A stretch of 23,555 nt of DNA from JAFHCF01 sp048497495. Lineage in GTDB: Bacteria > Pseudomonadota > Alphaproteobacteria > Rhizobiales > Ancalomicrobiaceae. The stretch's first letter is position 1. Each line of letters opens with the position of its first letter. The stretch lies in assembly GCA_048497495.1 (NCBI GenBank), contig JAFHCF010000274.1:1-23555 (forward strand), given 5' to 3'. Below the pieces are notes generated by a model that worked only from the letters and a program-made list of their open reading frames with translations, made no database searches and had not been told where the DNA came from. Position numbers and translations under genes: made by a program. Positions 14,332-22,077 of the stretch are shown here, piece by piece.

Positions 14332-16335
14332 TCAGAACTTCGGCGGGGCGCCGAGGTCGATGCCGGGGATCTCGATCTGCGGGATGTTGTCGAGTTGCTC
14401 CAACGCCTTCTTCTGCTGGGCCGCATCGACCTTCTCGTGAGCGCTGATGACCAGACCCGGCGTGGTCATCACCAGCGTCACCATGATCATCTGGATCACC
14501 ACGAAGGGCACCGCGCCCCAATAGATCTCGCTGGTCTTCACCGGCGCCATGGTGAGCCCGGTGACCTTGTCCTTGTAGGGCAGCCGCGGCGCGACCGACC
14601 GCAGGAAGAACAGGGCGAAGCCGAAGGGCGGATGCATGAACGACGTCTGCATGTTGACGCCGAGCATGATGCCGAACCAGATGATCATCGTCTTGGCGAT
14701 GTCCTCCGGCGTCTGCAGGTTGAAGGAATGGGCGATGGCGAGCGCCGTCGGGTCGGAGAGGAAGACCTTCTCCGCCGCCGGCTTGAGCAGCGGAATGATG
14801 ATGAACGCCAACTCGAAGAAATCGAGGAAGAAGGCGAGCAGGAACACCGCGATGTTGACGATGATCAGGAAGCCGTAGAGGCCACCGGGCAGCGAAGACA
14901 GCATCTCCTCGACCCAGACGTGGCCGTTGACACCGTAGAAGGTCAGGGAGAAGACGCGGGCACCGACCAGGATGAACAGCACGAAGGCCGACAGCTTGGC
15001 GGTCGCTTCGGTCGCCTGGCGGACGATGGTGAAGTTGAAGCGGCTGGGATCCTTGTCGATCGTCCGCTTCAGGAAGGCGAGAAGTAAGGCGCCGGACGCG
15101 CCCATGGCGCCGCCTTCCGTCGGCGTCGCGACGCCGATGAAGATGGTGCCGAGCACCAGGAAGATCAGCGCCAGCGGTGGCACCATGACGAAGGTCACCT
15201 GCTGGGCGATCTTCGACAGGAAGCGGATGCCGAGGAAGCGGTCGGCCAACCAGTTGAGGCAGGCGACGACGAAGGAGAAGGCGACCGCCACCGACATCGT
15301 CAGGATGACGAAGTCGGCGCCGCCCTTGGTCTCGGTCCGGCTGATCACCCACCAGCCGAACACTCCCGACACCGCCACCAGGAAGGCGAGCGACAGGATG
15401 CCGCGACTCTCGTCGCCGCTGAGCAACACGCGGACCAGCTTGAGCAGGAAGGCCAGCGCCAGCAGTGTCACCAGGATCATGAAGACGGCAAAGAAGATAT
15501 CCGAGATCGATCCGCCCGCGACCACCGCCGAGACGGAATGCTGGAGCCCGGGGATGAAGCCGACCGCGGCGGTCGCGAGGCCGGCGATCAGCAGACCGGC
15601 GTTGGTGCGGGCGAGCCGCGCCGCCACCTTCGGGTCGGGTTCCTTGAAGCCGATGGCGTCCGGCGGCAGGCCGGGGCCGGCTTTCGGGAAGATCACGGTG
15701 ACCAGGAAGACGTAACCCGCGTAGAGGCCGGCCAACACGATACCGGGGACGAAGGCGCCCTCGTACATGGCGCCGACGTCGGCGCCGAGCTGGTCGGCCA
15801 TGACGATCAGCACCAGCGACGGCGGGATGATCTGGGCGAGCGTGCCCGAGGCGGCGATGACGCCGGTGGCGAGCCGCCTGTCGTAGCCGTAGCGCAGCAT
15901 GATCGGCAGTGAGATCAGACCCATCGAGATGACCGAGGCCGCGACCACGCCGGTGGTGGCGGCGAGCAGCGCGCCGACGAAGATCACCGCGTAGGCGAGG
16001 CCGCCGCGGATGGTGCCGAACAACTGCCCGATGGTGTCGAGCAGGTCTTCCGCCATGCCCGAACGTTCCAAGACCAATCCCATGAACGTGAAGAATGGAA
16101 TCGCCAGCAGAACGTCGTTGTTCATGATGCCGTAGATGCGCTCCGGCAGCGTCTGCAGCAGCACCCAGTCGAGATGGATGTTTCCGCTACTGAACGGCGC
16201 CAGTTCGACGCCGATGACGAAGAAGAAGAAGCCGCAGCCGGCGAGCGAGAAGGCCACCGGGTAGCCGAGCAGCAGGAACACCACCAGCGACGCGAACATG
16301 ATCGGGGCGATGTTGTGGGCGATGAACGCAGCCAT
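14332..16335 (-). CDS. dctM: TRAP transporter large permease DctM, enlarged form
   Basis: The 667-residue integral membrane subunit that carries solute with Na+ or H+ in TRAP transporters. Conserved DctM landmarks are present: MNNDVLLAIPFFTFMGLVLERSG (71-93), SGTLAQIIPPSLVLIV (about 163-178), GVATPTEGGAMGA and the late MQTSFMHPPFGFALFFL. Classical DctM is about 425-460 residues; the excess is mainly a central stretch (about 235-370) that contains extra hydrophobic segments (ILVTLLALAFLL, LSLAFLVAVSGVFGWW, VILTMSVAVAFSFVVACL), a form seen in the mannitol/chloroaromatic TRAP group. The C-terminus is a soluble tail (SAHEKVDAAQQ to APPKF). It follows dctQ by 75 nt on the same strand and ends at a clear terminator. 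Partner receptors are the two DctP copies encoded convergently. Confidence 0.93.
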   Translation of the reverse strand: MAAFIAHNIAPIMFASLVVFLLLGYPVAFSLAGCGFFFFVIGVELAPFSSGNIHLDWVLLQTLPERIYGIMNNDVLLAIPFFTFMGLVLERSGMAEDLLDTIGQLFGTIRGGLAYAVIFVGALLAATTGVVAASVISMGLISLPIMLRYGYDRRLATGVIAASGTLAQIIPPSLVLIVMADQLGADVGAMYEGAFVPGIVLAGLYAGYVFLVTVIFPKAGPGLPPDAIGFKEPDPKVAARLARTNAGLLIAGLATAAVGFIPGLQHSVSAVVAGGSISDIFFAVFMILVTLLALAFLLKLVRVLLSGDESRGILSLAFLVAVSGVFGWWVISRTETKGGADFVILTMSVAVAFSFVVACLNWLADRFLGIRFLSKIAQQVTFVMVPPLALIFLVLGTIFIGVATPTEGGAMGASGALLLAFLKRTIDKDPSRFNFTIVRQATEATAKLSAFVLFILVGARVFSLTFYGVNGHVWVEEMLSSLPGGLYGFLIIVNIAVFLLAFFLDFFELAFIIIPLLKPAAEKVFLSDPTALAIAHSFNLQTPEDIAKTMIIWFGIMLGVNMQTSFMHPPFGFALFFLRSVAPRLPYKDKVTGLTMAPVKTSEIYWGAVPFVVIQMIMVTLVMTTPGLVISAHEKVDAAQQKKALEQLDNIPQIEIPGIDLGAPPKF

Positions 16336-16410
16336 GAGGTCCGTCCGAACGAAGGAGTGGGCGATGCCGACCCGCGCCCTCGGGCGAGGGGGATCGGCGG
16401 GGCGGGGTCG

Positions 16411-17031
16411 TCAGTGGGCGTTCCGCGCCTTTTCCTCGGCGAGGCGCTCGGTTTCCGCCAATGCCAACAGGCGTTCGGCTTCCGCTTCGGCCGCCGCGTG
16501 ATGGCCGCCGGCGGCATGGGCGTCCTCGATCAGGCCGCGCATCACCGCGATGCGCTTGATCAGTTCGGACAGCGCCTGGACGAAGAGAACGACGAACCCC
16601 GCCAGCACCAGGAACTTCGCCGGCCATTGCGGCAGACCGCCGGCCGAGAAGGACTGTTCGTTGTTGGCGTAGGAGCTCAGGAAGAAGGGCAGGGCGGTCC
16701 AGATCATGACCAGCGTCATCGGCAACAGGAAGAGCACGTGGCCCGCCAGCTCGATGATGTTGCGGGCCTTCTTCGACAGGGACGAATTGACGATGTCGAT
16801 TCGGATGTGTTCGTTCGCCTGCAGCGTCCACGAGGCGCACAGCAGGAACACCGCGCCGAAGAGCATCCATTGCGCTTCGAGCCAGGCGTTCGACGACATG
16901 TCGAAGACCTTGCGAATGATGGCATTGACGGTCGAGATCACGATCGCGACGACGAGCAGCCAGGCGACGATGCGTCCCATCCGCACGGTGACCGCGTCCA
17001 CGGATCGCGAAAAAGCGATGAGGGCGTTCAA
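16411..17031 (-). CDS. dctQ: TRAP transporter small permease DctQ
   Basis: A 206-residue small membrane subunit with four predicted helices: about 22-40 (IVAWLLVVAIVISTVNAII), 56-72 (AQWMLFGAVFLLCASWTL), 93-115 (IIELAGHVLFLLPMTLVMIW) and 138-158 (KFLVLAGFVVLFVQALSELI). The motif NEHIRIDIV between helices 2 and 3 is typical of DctQ. The C-terminal 45 residues are His/Ala/Glu-rich and probably a cytoplasmic coiled coil (AAAEAEAERLLALAETERLAEEKA). The start is TTG at 17031: GGGAGG lies 8 nt upstream, while the nearby ATG at 17039 is out of frame and abuts that site. It heads the dctQ-dctM unit. Confidence 0.9.
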   Translation of the reverse strand: MNALIAFSRSVDAVTVRMGRIVAWLLVVAIVISTVNAIIRKVFDMSSNAWLEAQWMLFGAVFLLCASWTLQANEHIRIDIVNSSLSKKARNIIELAGHVLFLLPMTLVMIWTALPFFLSSYANNEQSFSAGGLPQWPAKFLVLAGFVVLFVQALSELIKRIAVMRGLIEDAHAAGGHHAAAEAEAERLLALAETERLAEEKARNAH

Positions 17032-17039
17032 GCTTGCAT
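17028..17039 (-). other. Three-codon leader ORF overlapping the dctQ start
   Basis: On the minus strand ATG-CAA-GCT-TGA begins right after the GGGAGG ribosome-binding site, and its stop overlaps the TTG start of dctQ as TTGA. It may be chance, but it could compete for or couple with dctQ initiation. Confidence 0.25.
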
Positions 17040-17403
17040 CCTCCCAAACACGAGCTTCTTGGTTCAGACCAGTCTTATAGAGTGGTCTGAAAAATTATCC
17101 AGAGGACGTTCTCCCGACATCCTCGGTGGATCGATCGCGGACCCCGTCTCGAATATCCGGGTTGGTTTCGAGGAGGAGCGCCGGCTCTTCGTAGTGCCAC
17201 CTATAGCAAGCGCGGAACCAAAGTCCTAGTGCGCCGACACGCCCGGACGCAACCGAGCGAAGGTCGCATCCGCTCGGGCAAATCTTTGAACCGGCGAACG
17301 AATCTCGCCGCCCGCCGCGATCGGGCGCGAACCGATGTCGCGAACGCGCGCGATGGCCGACGGAAGGCTCGGGACGGAGGACGCCCGCCCGATCGAGCGC
17401 GGC
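17032..17403. other. 372-nt intergenic region between dctQ and the DUF475 gene
   Basis: No gene is visible. The dctQ-proximal end carries a perfect inverted repeat bracketing a -10-like TATAAG. Further in, CCGAGCG (17253-17259) and CGCTCGG (17271-17277) form a 7-bp hairpin about 130 nt after the DUF475 stop that might end that transcript. The rest shows no recognisable motif, and the short open frames in it encode Arg-rich, low-complexity peptides. Confidence 0.55.
17063..17091. promoter_or_regulatory. Operator-like inverted repeat bracketing the dctQM -10 box
   Basis: TTCAGACCA (17063-17071) and TGGTCTGAA (17083-17091) are perfect complements separated by 11 nt. On the minus strand the spacer contains TATAAG (17079-17074), a good -10 candidate about 43 nt before the dctQ start; no strong -35 is visible. 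Arms 20 nt apart centre to centre, on the same helical face and astride a promoter core, are what a repressor dimer would use. The left arm also belongs to TGGT-N4-ACCA (17060-17071), reminiscent of FadR-subfamily GntR operators but with one extra spacer base. Confidence 0.55.
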
Positions 17404-18459
17404 TCAGCCGGCCTCGCGCCGGTTGTGGCGGATCGACGACCACAGCGAGATGCCGATCAGGGTGGCGCCGCCGAGCCCGGTGAGCACCTCGGGGATGTGA
17501 ATCAGCGTCTGGGCGTACATGATCACCGACAGGATGATGATGGCGTAGAAGGCGCCGTGCTCGAGATAGCGGTATTCGGTGAGCGTCCCCTTCTCCACCA
17601 ACATGATGGTCATCGACCGCACGTACATGGCGCCGATGCCGAGGCCGATGGCGATGACGAAGAGGTTCTGGGTCAACGCGAAGGCGCCGATCACGCCGTC
17701 GAACGAGAAACTGGCGTCGAGCACCTCGAGATAGAGGAAGGCGCCGACGCCGCCCCTGGCCGCCTGCGCCAGCGTCTCCTGCGAGGCGTCGAGCATGGCG
17801 CCGAGCACCTCCACCGCGAGGAAGGTCACGAGGCCGTAGATCGCGGCATAGACGAAGGCGACGGCCTGGGTCTCCTCGAGCAGGCTCGAGAAGCCCAGCA
17901 TCAGCACCAGCACCACGGCGATCTCGATCCCCTTGATCGTCGCCGACCGCGCCATCAGCCGCTCCGGCAGGGCGATCCAATGCACTTCCTTGTCGTGGTC
18001 GAAGAAATAGGAGAGCCCGACCATCAACAGGAAGGTTCCGCCGAAGGCGGCGATCGGCAGATGCGCCCCGAGCATGATCCGGGCGTATTCCTGCGGTTCG
18101 GTCGCCGCCAGTTCGAGCGCCTCGAGCGGCCCGATCCGCGCCGCCACCGCGACGATCGCCAGCGGAAACACCACCCGCATGCCGAACACCGCCACGACGA
18201 TGCCCCAGGTGAGGAATCGATGCTGCCACAGCGGCGTCATTTCCTTCAGCTTGTTGGCGTTGACGATGGCGTTGTCGAAGGAGAGCGAGATCTCCAGCAC
18301 CGCCAGAACGGCGCAGATCAGGAAGAACGTCGCCATGCCCGACATCGTGCCGGTCGCCTGCCAGCCGAGCGCCGCGCCGAGCGCCAGCCCGAGGACGGTG
18401 ACGACGAAAGCCCATTTGAAATAGCCGAAGAAGCCGGCGGAGGTCTCGCGGTCGCTCAT
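17404..18459 (-). CDS. DUF475 (TerC/YgdQ-like) integral membrane protein
   Basis: A 351-residue multi-helix membrane protein of the DUF475 family, related to the TerC/LysE-type superfamily. The paired motif characteristic of the fold is visible: EISLSFDNAIVNANKL (56-71) and LEVLDASFSFDGVIGAF in the second half, each with an acidic residue within a helix (SFDNA, SFDGV). The start is taken at ATG 18459, preceded by GAGGGGGG. The frame is open 46 codons further upstream, but that stretch is Pro/Arg-rich and unlike the family. Relatives have been connected with metal-ion efflux or membrane metal homeostasis; no substrate is visible here. It lies 240 nt downstream of the DMT gene on the same strand, probably with its own promoter. 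Confidence 0.88.
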   Translation of the reverse strand: MSDRETSAGFFGYFKWAFVVTVLGLALGAALGWQATGTMSGMATFFLICAVLAVLEISLSFDNAIVNANKLKEMTPLWQHRFLTWGIVVAVFGMRVVFPLAIVAVAARIGPLEALELAATEPQEYARIMLGAHLPIAAFGGTFLLMVGLSYFFDHDKEVHWIALPERLMARSATIKGIEIAVVLVLMLGFSSLLEETQAVAFVYAAIYGLVTFLAVEVLGAMLDASQETLAQAARGGVGAFLYLEVLDASFSFDGVIGAFALTQNLFVIAIGLGIGAMYVRSMTIMLVEKGTLTEYRYLEHGAFYAIIILSVIMYAQTLIHIPEVLTGLGGATLIGISLWSSIRHNRREAG

Positions 18460-18699
18460 CGCGCGCCCCCCTCGCGGAAGACGCGCTGGCTCATGCGGCT
18501 CGGCGCGCGCGAACCGGGGCGGGCGCGGCGGCGGGAAATGGTGTTCATCATCGTCTCGTGGAGAGGGTCGGCGCGTTTGCGGCAGTACCGACATCACGAG
18601 AGAGCCGTCGTCTCTCGCCAGAGGGGCCCGGTACCGAGTTCCCCCGCGACGTCCCCGCCGCGGATGCGGCCCAAGAGGTCGGACGAAACCGCGTCCCCG
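18460..18699. other. Spacer between the DMT permease and DUF475 genes
   Basis: 240 nt without a gene. It contains a 7-bp hairpin, CGAGAGA (18597-18603) and TCTCTCG (18611-18617), about 100 nt after the DMT stop, which may terminate that transcript or fold in the DUF475 leader. I looked for a manganese (yybP-ykoY) riboswitch, which precedes some TerC-like genes, and could not recognise one. Confidence 0.45.
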
Positions 18700-19638
18700 T
18701 CAAGGGGGTGCCGCGCCGTCGACGGTCGCTCGCGGCTCTAGGTTCGCCCGCAGCCGCAGCGATCTTTCGCGATGGAAGGTGTAGAGGCCGGTCGCCACCA
18801 CGATCGCCCCACCGATCACCGTCGCCATGTCGGGATATTGACCGAAGACGACGACGCCGAACAGAAACGACCAGACCAACAAGGTGTAGCGGAACGGCGC
18901 GATCACCGAGGTTTCGGCCAGCCGCGTCGCCATCAGCAGGCCGACGTAGCCGCCGAGCAGTGTGATCGCGTTGATCGACAGCAGACCGGCGAGGGCCGGC
19001 GAGGGGACGACCCATTCGACGTTGTCGCTCATCAGATGCTCGAAGGGCCACATCGCCAGCCCGAGCCCGGTCACCGTCAACGCGGTGGCCAGCGTGACGA
19101 GCGACGACGGCGCCGCCGACGACAGCCGGGCGGTGGAAATGTCTCTCACGACGACGAACCCGACCGCGATCAGCACCGCGATCGACCAGGCGTCGAACCC
19201 GGCGAGCCCCGGCCGCACGATCACCATGACGCCGACGAACCCGACCGCGATCGCCGTCCATCGCCGCGGCCCTACCTTCTCGCCGAGAAACAGCGCCGCC
19301 CCCGCCGTCATGGCGAGCGGGGTGATCTGGAACACGGCGGTGACGTTGGCGATCGGCATGTGGACGAGCGCGACCAGATAGAACCCCGTGGCGCCGGCTT
19401 CGCCGATCAGCCGGAGGGCGATGCGCGGGTCGAACATCGACCGCCAGGCCCGCCAGGTCCCGGTCCAGGCCACCACGACGGCGACCAGGATCGTCGCGAT
19501 GCCGCTGCGCAGGAAGATCGCCTCGCCGAGCGGCAGGGTGAAGGTGATGTACTTCACCATAGCGTCGCTCGCGATGAAGCAGAACATCGCGAAGTTCATC
19601 GCGACGAGGCCGCGCGAGGTGTCCGAAGCCGAACGCAT
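18700..19638 (-). CDS. DMT-superfamily (EamA) permease
   Basis: A 312-residue inner-membrane transporter with about ten hydrophobic segments in two EamA repeats. The first repeat opens GLVAMNFAMFCFIASDAMVKY and ends near AVGFVGVMVIVRPG. The second runs from about AWSIAVLIAVGFVVV to VIGGAIVVATGLYTF. The FQITPLAMTAGAALFLGEKV segment is the usual end-of-repeat motif. Substrates of such drug/metabolite transporters cannot be read from sequence. The start is uncertain: ATG 19638 (MRSASDTS) places the first helix at a normal distance but lacks a clear ribosome-binding site, whereas an in-frame ATG at 19707 adds 23 residues. It lies 115 nt (or 46 nt) downstream of moaA, so read-through is possible. 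Confidence 0.85.
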   Translation of the reverse strand: MRSASDTSRGLVAMNFAMFCFIASDAMVKYITFTLPLGEAIFLRSGIATILVAVVVAWTGTWRAWRSMFDPRIALRLIGEAGATGFYLVALVHMPIANVTAVFQITPLAMTAGAALFLGEKVGPRRWTAIAVGFVGVMVIVRPGLAGFDAWSIAVLIAVGFVVVRDISTARLSSAAPSSLVTLATALTVTGLGLAMWPFEHLMSDNVEWVVPSPALAGLLSINAITLLGGYVGLLMATRLAETSVIAPFRYTLLVWSFLFGVVVFGQYPDMATVIGGAIVVATGLYTFHRERSLRLRANLEPRATVDGAAPP

Positions 19639-19753
19639 GGAGAATCCGAAGCGGGGAGGAGGCGAAACGATTAGACCTCTATAGGAGAAACTCGGTCCGC
19701 CCGCCATGTCCGCCGACGGGACGCGGCTGCGCGCCGTGCGCCGGGCTCGCCCC

Positions 19754-20779
19754 TCAGCCGCCGGTCATGCTCATGTGGCGAAGGATCGAGGGCGCGGTGC
19801 CCGACCGATCGATGACGAAGTCGTGGCCCTTGGGTTTGCGATCGACCGCCGCCTCGATCGCCGCGACCAGCGCCTCGTCGCCGTCGCTCTCCCTGAGCAC
19901 CCGGCGCAGATCGGCCGAGTCGTTCTGGCCGAGGCACATGTAGAGCATGCCGGTGCAGGTCAGGCGGACGCGATTGCAGCTTTCGCAGAAGTTGTGGGTC
20001 ATCGGCGTGATGAAGCCGAGCCGCCCGCCGGTCTCGCCGATGCGGACGTAGCGCGCCGGCCCGCCCGAGCGATGGTCGACGTCGGTGAGGGTGAAGCGCG
20101 TCTCGAGATCGGCGCGGATCTGCGACAGCGGCAGATATTGGTCGACCCGTTCGCCGCCGATCTCGCCGAGCGGCATGGTCTCGATCAGCGTCATCTCCAT
20201 GCCCCGCCCGTGGGCGAAGCGCAGGAGATCGTCGTATTCGTCATCGTTGAAGCCCTTGACCGCCACGGTGTTGAGCTTGACCGAGAGACCGGCCTCGAGC
20301 GCCGCGTCGAGACCGGCGAGCACCGGCGCGATCTCGCCCCAGCGGGTGATGCGGCGGAACTTCTCGGCATCGAGCGTGTCGAGCGAGACGTTGATGCGGC
20401 GGATGCCGACCGAGGCGAGGTCGCGGGCGTGCTTGGCGAGCTGCGATCCGTTGGTGGTCAGCGTCAATTCGTCGAGACCGCCGTCGGCGAGATGGCGGGC
20501 GAGCGAGCCGATCAGCGTCATCACCCCCTTGCGCACCAGGGGTTCGCCGCCGGTCAGCCGGATCTTGCGGGTGCCGAGCCGCACGAAGGTCGAGCACAGC
20601 CGATCGAGTTCCTCGAGACTGAGCACGTCCTTCTTGGGCAGGAAGGTCATGTCCTCGGACATGCAATAGTGGCAGCGGAAGTCGCAACGGTCGGTGACCG
20701 AGACACGCAGATAGCTGATCGCTCGCCCGAACGGGTCGACCAATCGCGACCGTCCGTCCTCTGCCACCACGAAGGTCAT
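19754..20779 (-). CDS. moaA: GTP 3',8-cyclase MoaA
   Basis: Radical-SAM enzyme that converts GTP to 3',8-cyclo-GTP, the first step of molybdenum cofactor synthesis, with MoaC completing cyclic pyranopterin. The 341-residue protein has the radical-SAM cluster motif DRCDFRCHYC (C32, C36, C39), the SAM-binding KIRLTGGEPLVR, and the second 4Fe-4S site C265-xx-C268-x13-C282. It ends in the conserved C-terminal GG. The start at ATG 20779 is preceded by GAGGAGAA. The frame continues 23 codons upstream without family support. No other moa/moe genes are adjacent. The divergent neighbour is a DUF971 gene. Confidence 0.97.
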   Translation of the reverse strand: MTFVVAEDGRSRLVDPFGRAISYLRVSVTDRCDFRCHYCMSEDMTFLPKKDVLSLEELDRLCSTFVRLGTRKIRLTGGEPLVRKGVMTLIGSLARHLADGGLDELTLTTNGSQLAKHARDLASVGIRRINVSLDTLDAEKFRRITRWGEIAPVLAGLDAALEAGLSVKLNTVAVKGFNDDEYDDLLRFAHGRGMEMTLIETMPLGEIGGERVDQYLPLSQIRADLETRFTLTDVDHRSGGPARYVRIGETGGRLGFITPMTHNFCESCNRVRLTCTGMLYMCLGQNDSADLRRVLRESDGDEALVAAIEAAVDRKPKGHDFVIDRSGTAPSILRHMSMTGG

Positions 20780-21015
20780 GTCGTTCTCCTCGCCGCGTTG
20801 GTCGCGGTCCTTCGGTGAGAACCATATGTCGCACCACGGCTTCGTCAACCGGTCGGCGCTTGCACGACGTCATATCGCGACCTATGTGCAAAACTTCGCC
20901 GGTCGCCACGCGACCTGCCCGCGCGCCGCCGCGCCGCCTCGCGACCTGCTCGCGTGGCACGCGGTCGCCTCGCGTCCGATTTGCGAATGTCCCCGAGGGA
21001 CGAGGAGACCGCCCG
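20780..21015. other. Divergent region between moaA and the DUF971 gene
   Basis: 236 nt without a gene. The moaA-proximal part is relatively AT-containing (CATATG at 20823; CATATC near 20871) and could hold the moaA promoter. The other half is repetitive in GCGACC/GGTCGC words, including the hairpin GGTCGC-CAC-GCGACC near 20900. I saw no clear ModE-type site or molybdenum-cofactor riboswitch. Confidence 0.45.
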
Positions 21016-21381
21016 ATGACCGCCGAGACAATCCGTCCGACCGAAATTCGCCTGACCAAGGACCGTCGGACCCTGGTCGTCTCCTTCGAGAGTGGTGAAC
21101 GCCACCAACTCCCCGCCGAATATCTGCGGGTGATGAGCCCCTCGGCCGAGGTCCAGGGCCATTCGCCCGAGCAACGCAAGACCGTCGGCGGCAAGATCGA
21201 CGTCGAGATCCTCGGCGTCGAGCAGGTCGGCAACTACGCCGTCCGCCTGAACTTCGACGATCTCCACTCGACCGGCATCTACACCTGGCCCCACCTCGCC
21301 GAACTCGGGCGCGAACACGACGTCCGTTGGGCGGGTTATCTCAACGAACTGGCGGCCAAGGGCCTGAAGCGGGAGAAGTGA
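21016..21381 (+). CDS. DUF971 (gamma-butyrobetaine-hydroxylase N-terminal-like) protein
   Basis: A 121-residue cytoplasmic protein consisting of one DUF971 domain. It shows PTEIRLTKDRRTLVVSFESG, then LPAEYLRVMSPSAEVQGHSP and the family-typical NYAVRLNFDDLHSTGIYTW followed by HLAELG. This is the small N-terminal domain of gamma-butyrobetaine hydroxylases occurring alone; standalone members occur near Fe-S or molybdopterin genes in some bacteria, and here moaA is divergent. The usual zinc-binding cysteines of the eukaryotic domain are not present. ATG 21016 has GAGGAG upstream; the frame is open further upstream but that stretch is non-family. Function is unknown. Confidence 0.9.
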   Translation: MTAETIRPTEIRLTKDRRTLVVSFESGERHQLPAEYLRVMSPSAEVQGHSPEQRKTVGGKIDVEILGVEQVGNYAVRLNFDDLHSTGIYTWPHLAELGREHDVRWAGYLNELAAKGLKREK

Positions 21382-21412
21382 GCCTCGCAACCGAGCGAGG
21401 TCCCCGAACGAA

Positions 21413-21442
21413 AGAAGGCCGGAGGTCGCCCCCCGGCCTTCT
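21413..21442. terminator. Bidirectional terminator between DUF971 and L,D-transpeptidase genes
   Basis: Arms AGAAGGCCGG (21413-21422) and CCGGCCTTCT (21433-21442) form a 10-bp stem with a 10-nt loop, 31 nt after the DUF971 stop and 23 nt after the transpeptidase stop. On the minus strand a T-rich run (CTTTCGTTC) follows, so it best fits the transpeptidase transcript and may also stop DUF971. Confidence 0.7.
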
Positions 21443-21465
21443 CGAAAGTCGCGATCGTCGATCGA

Positions 21466-22077
21466 TCAGTTGATCACGACGACGCGGGCGCCGACGCGGA
21501 CGCGCTCGTAGAGATCGGTGACGTCGTCGTTGGTCATGCGGAAGCAGCCGGAGGACACCGCCTGACCGATCGTCCAGGGCTCGTTGGAGCCGTGGATGCG
21601 ATAGAAGGTCGAGCCGATGTACATGGCGCGGGCGCCGAGCGGGTTCTCCGGACCACCGGCCATGTGGGCCGGCAGGTGCGGCTGGCGGCGGCGCATCTGC
21701 GGCGGCGGGGTCCAGCCCGGCCACTCGGCCTTGCGGGTCACCGAATGGGCGCCGCCCCAGGCGAAGCCCGGACGGCCGACGCCGATACCGTACTTCAGCG
21801 CCTTGCCGTCGCCGAGCACCAGATAGAGGCGGCGCTCGGCCGTCTTCACCACGATCGTGCCCTTGCCATAATGAGCGTCGAAGCTCACCACTTCGCGCGG
21901 GATCGGCGTATAGGACGGGCCGCTGGACGAATAGTTGTTGACGCCCGGTCCTTCCACCAGATTGCCGAGCGCGTCGTAGCGCACCTGTACACCGGGATTG
22001 TATTCGGCGTCGGCCTGCATCGGGAGCGCAACCATCCCGCCTGCCACGACCGCCGCCATAAGCATCGTCCTGCTCAT
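21466..22077 (-). CDS. Periplasmic L,D-transpeptidase (YkuD domain)
   Basis: A 203-residue exported enzyme. The signal peptide (1-24, ending MQADA) precedes a Tyr/Ser/Pro-rich linker and a YkuD domain beginning at about GTIVVKTAERRLYLVL (73-88). The catalytic motif is complete: H162 in YRIHGSN and C178 in SSGCFRM. The segment GGPENPLGARAMYIG is typical of alphaproteobacterial members. Enzymes of this family make 3-3 peptidoglycan cross-links or attach proteins to peptidoglycan; which one applies here is not visible. The start ATG 22077 follows GAGGA by 6 nt. There is no LysM or PG-binding domain. Confidence 0.93.
   Translation of the reverse strand: MSRTMLMAAVVAGGMVALPMQADAEYNPGVQVRYDALGNLVEGPGVNNYSSSGPSYTPIPREVVSFDAHYGKGTIVVKTAERRLYLVLGDGKALKYGIGVGRPGFAWGGAHSVTRKAEWPGWTPPPQMRRRQPHLPAHMAGGPENPLGARAMYIGSTFYRIHGSNEPWTIGQAVSSGCFRMTNDDVTDLYERVRVGARVVVIN

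Noticed and set aside
18460..18597. 46-codon upstream extension of the DUF475 protein
   Set aside because: Pro/Arg-rich and outside the family; ATG 18459 has a strong ribosome-binding site.
18460..18699. yybP-ykoY manganese riboswitch before the DUF475 gene
   Set aside because: I could not match the conserved loop sequences; only a small 7-bp hairpin is present.
20780..21015. ModE site or molybdenum-cofactor riboswitch upstream of moaA
   Set aside because: The CATATG/CATATC words do not form the expected symmetric site, and no conserved riboswitch core was recognised.
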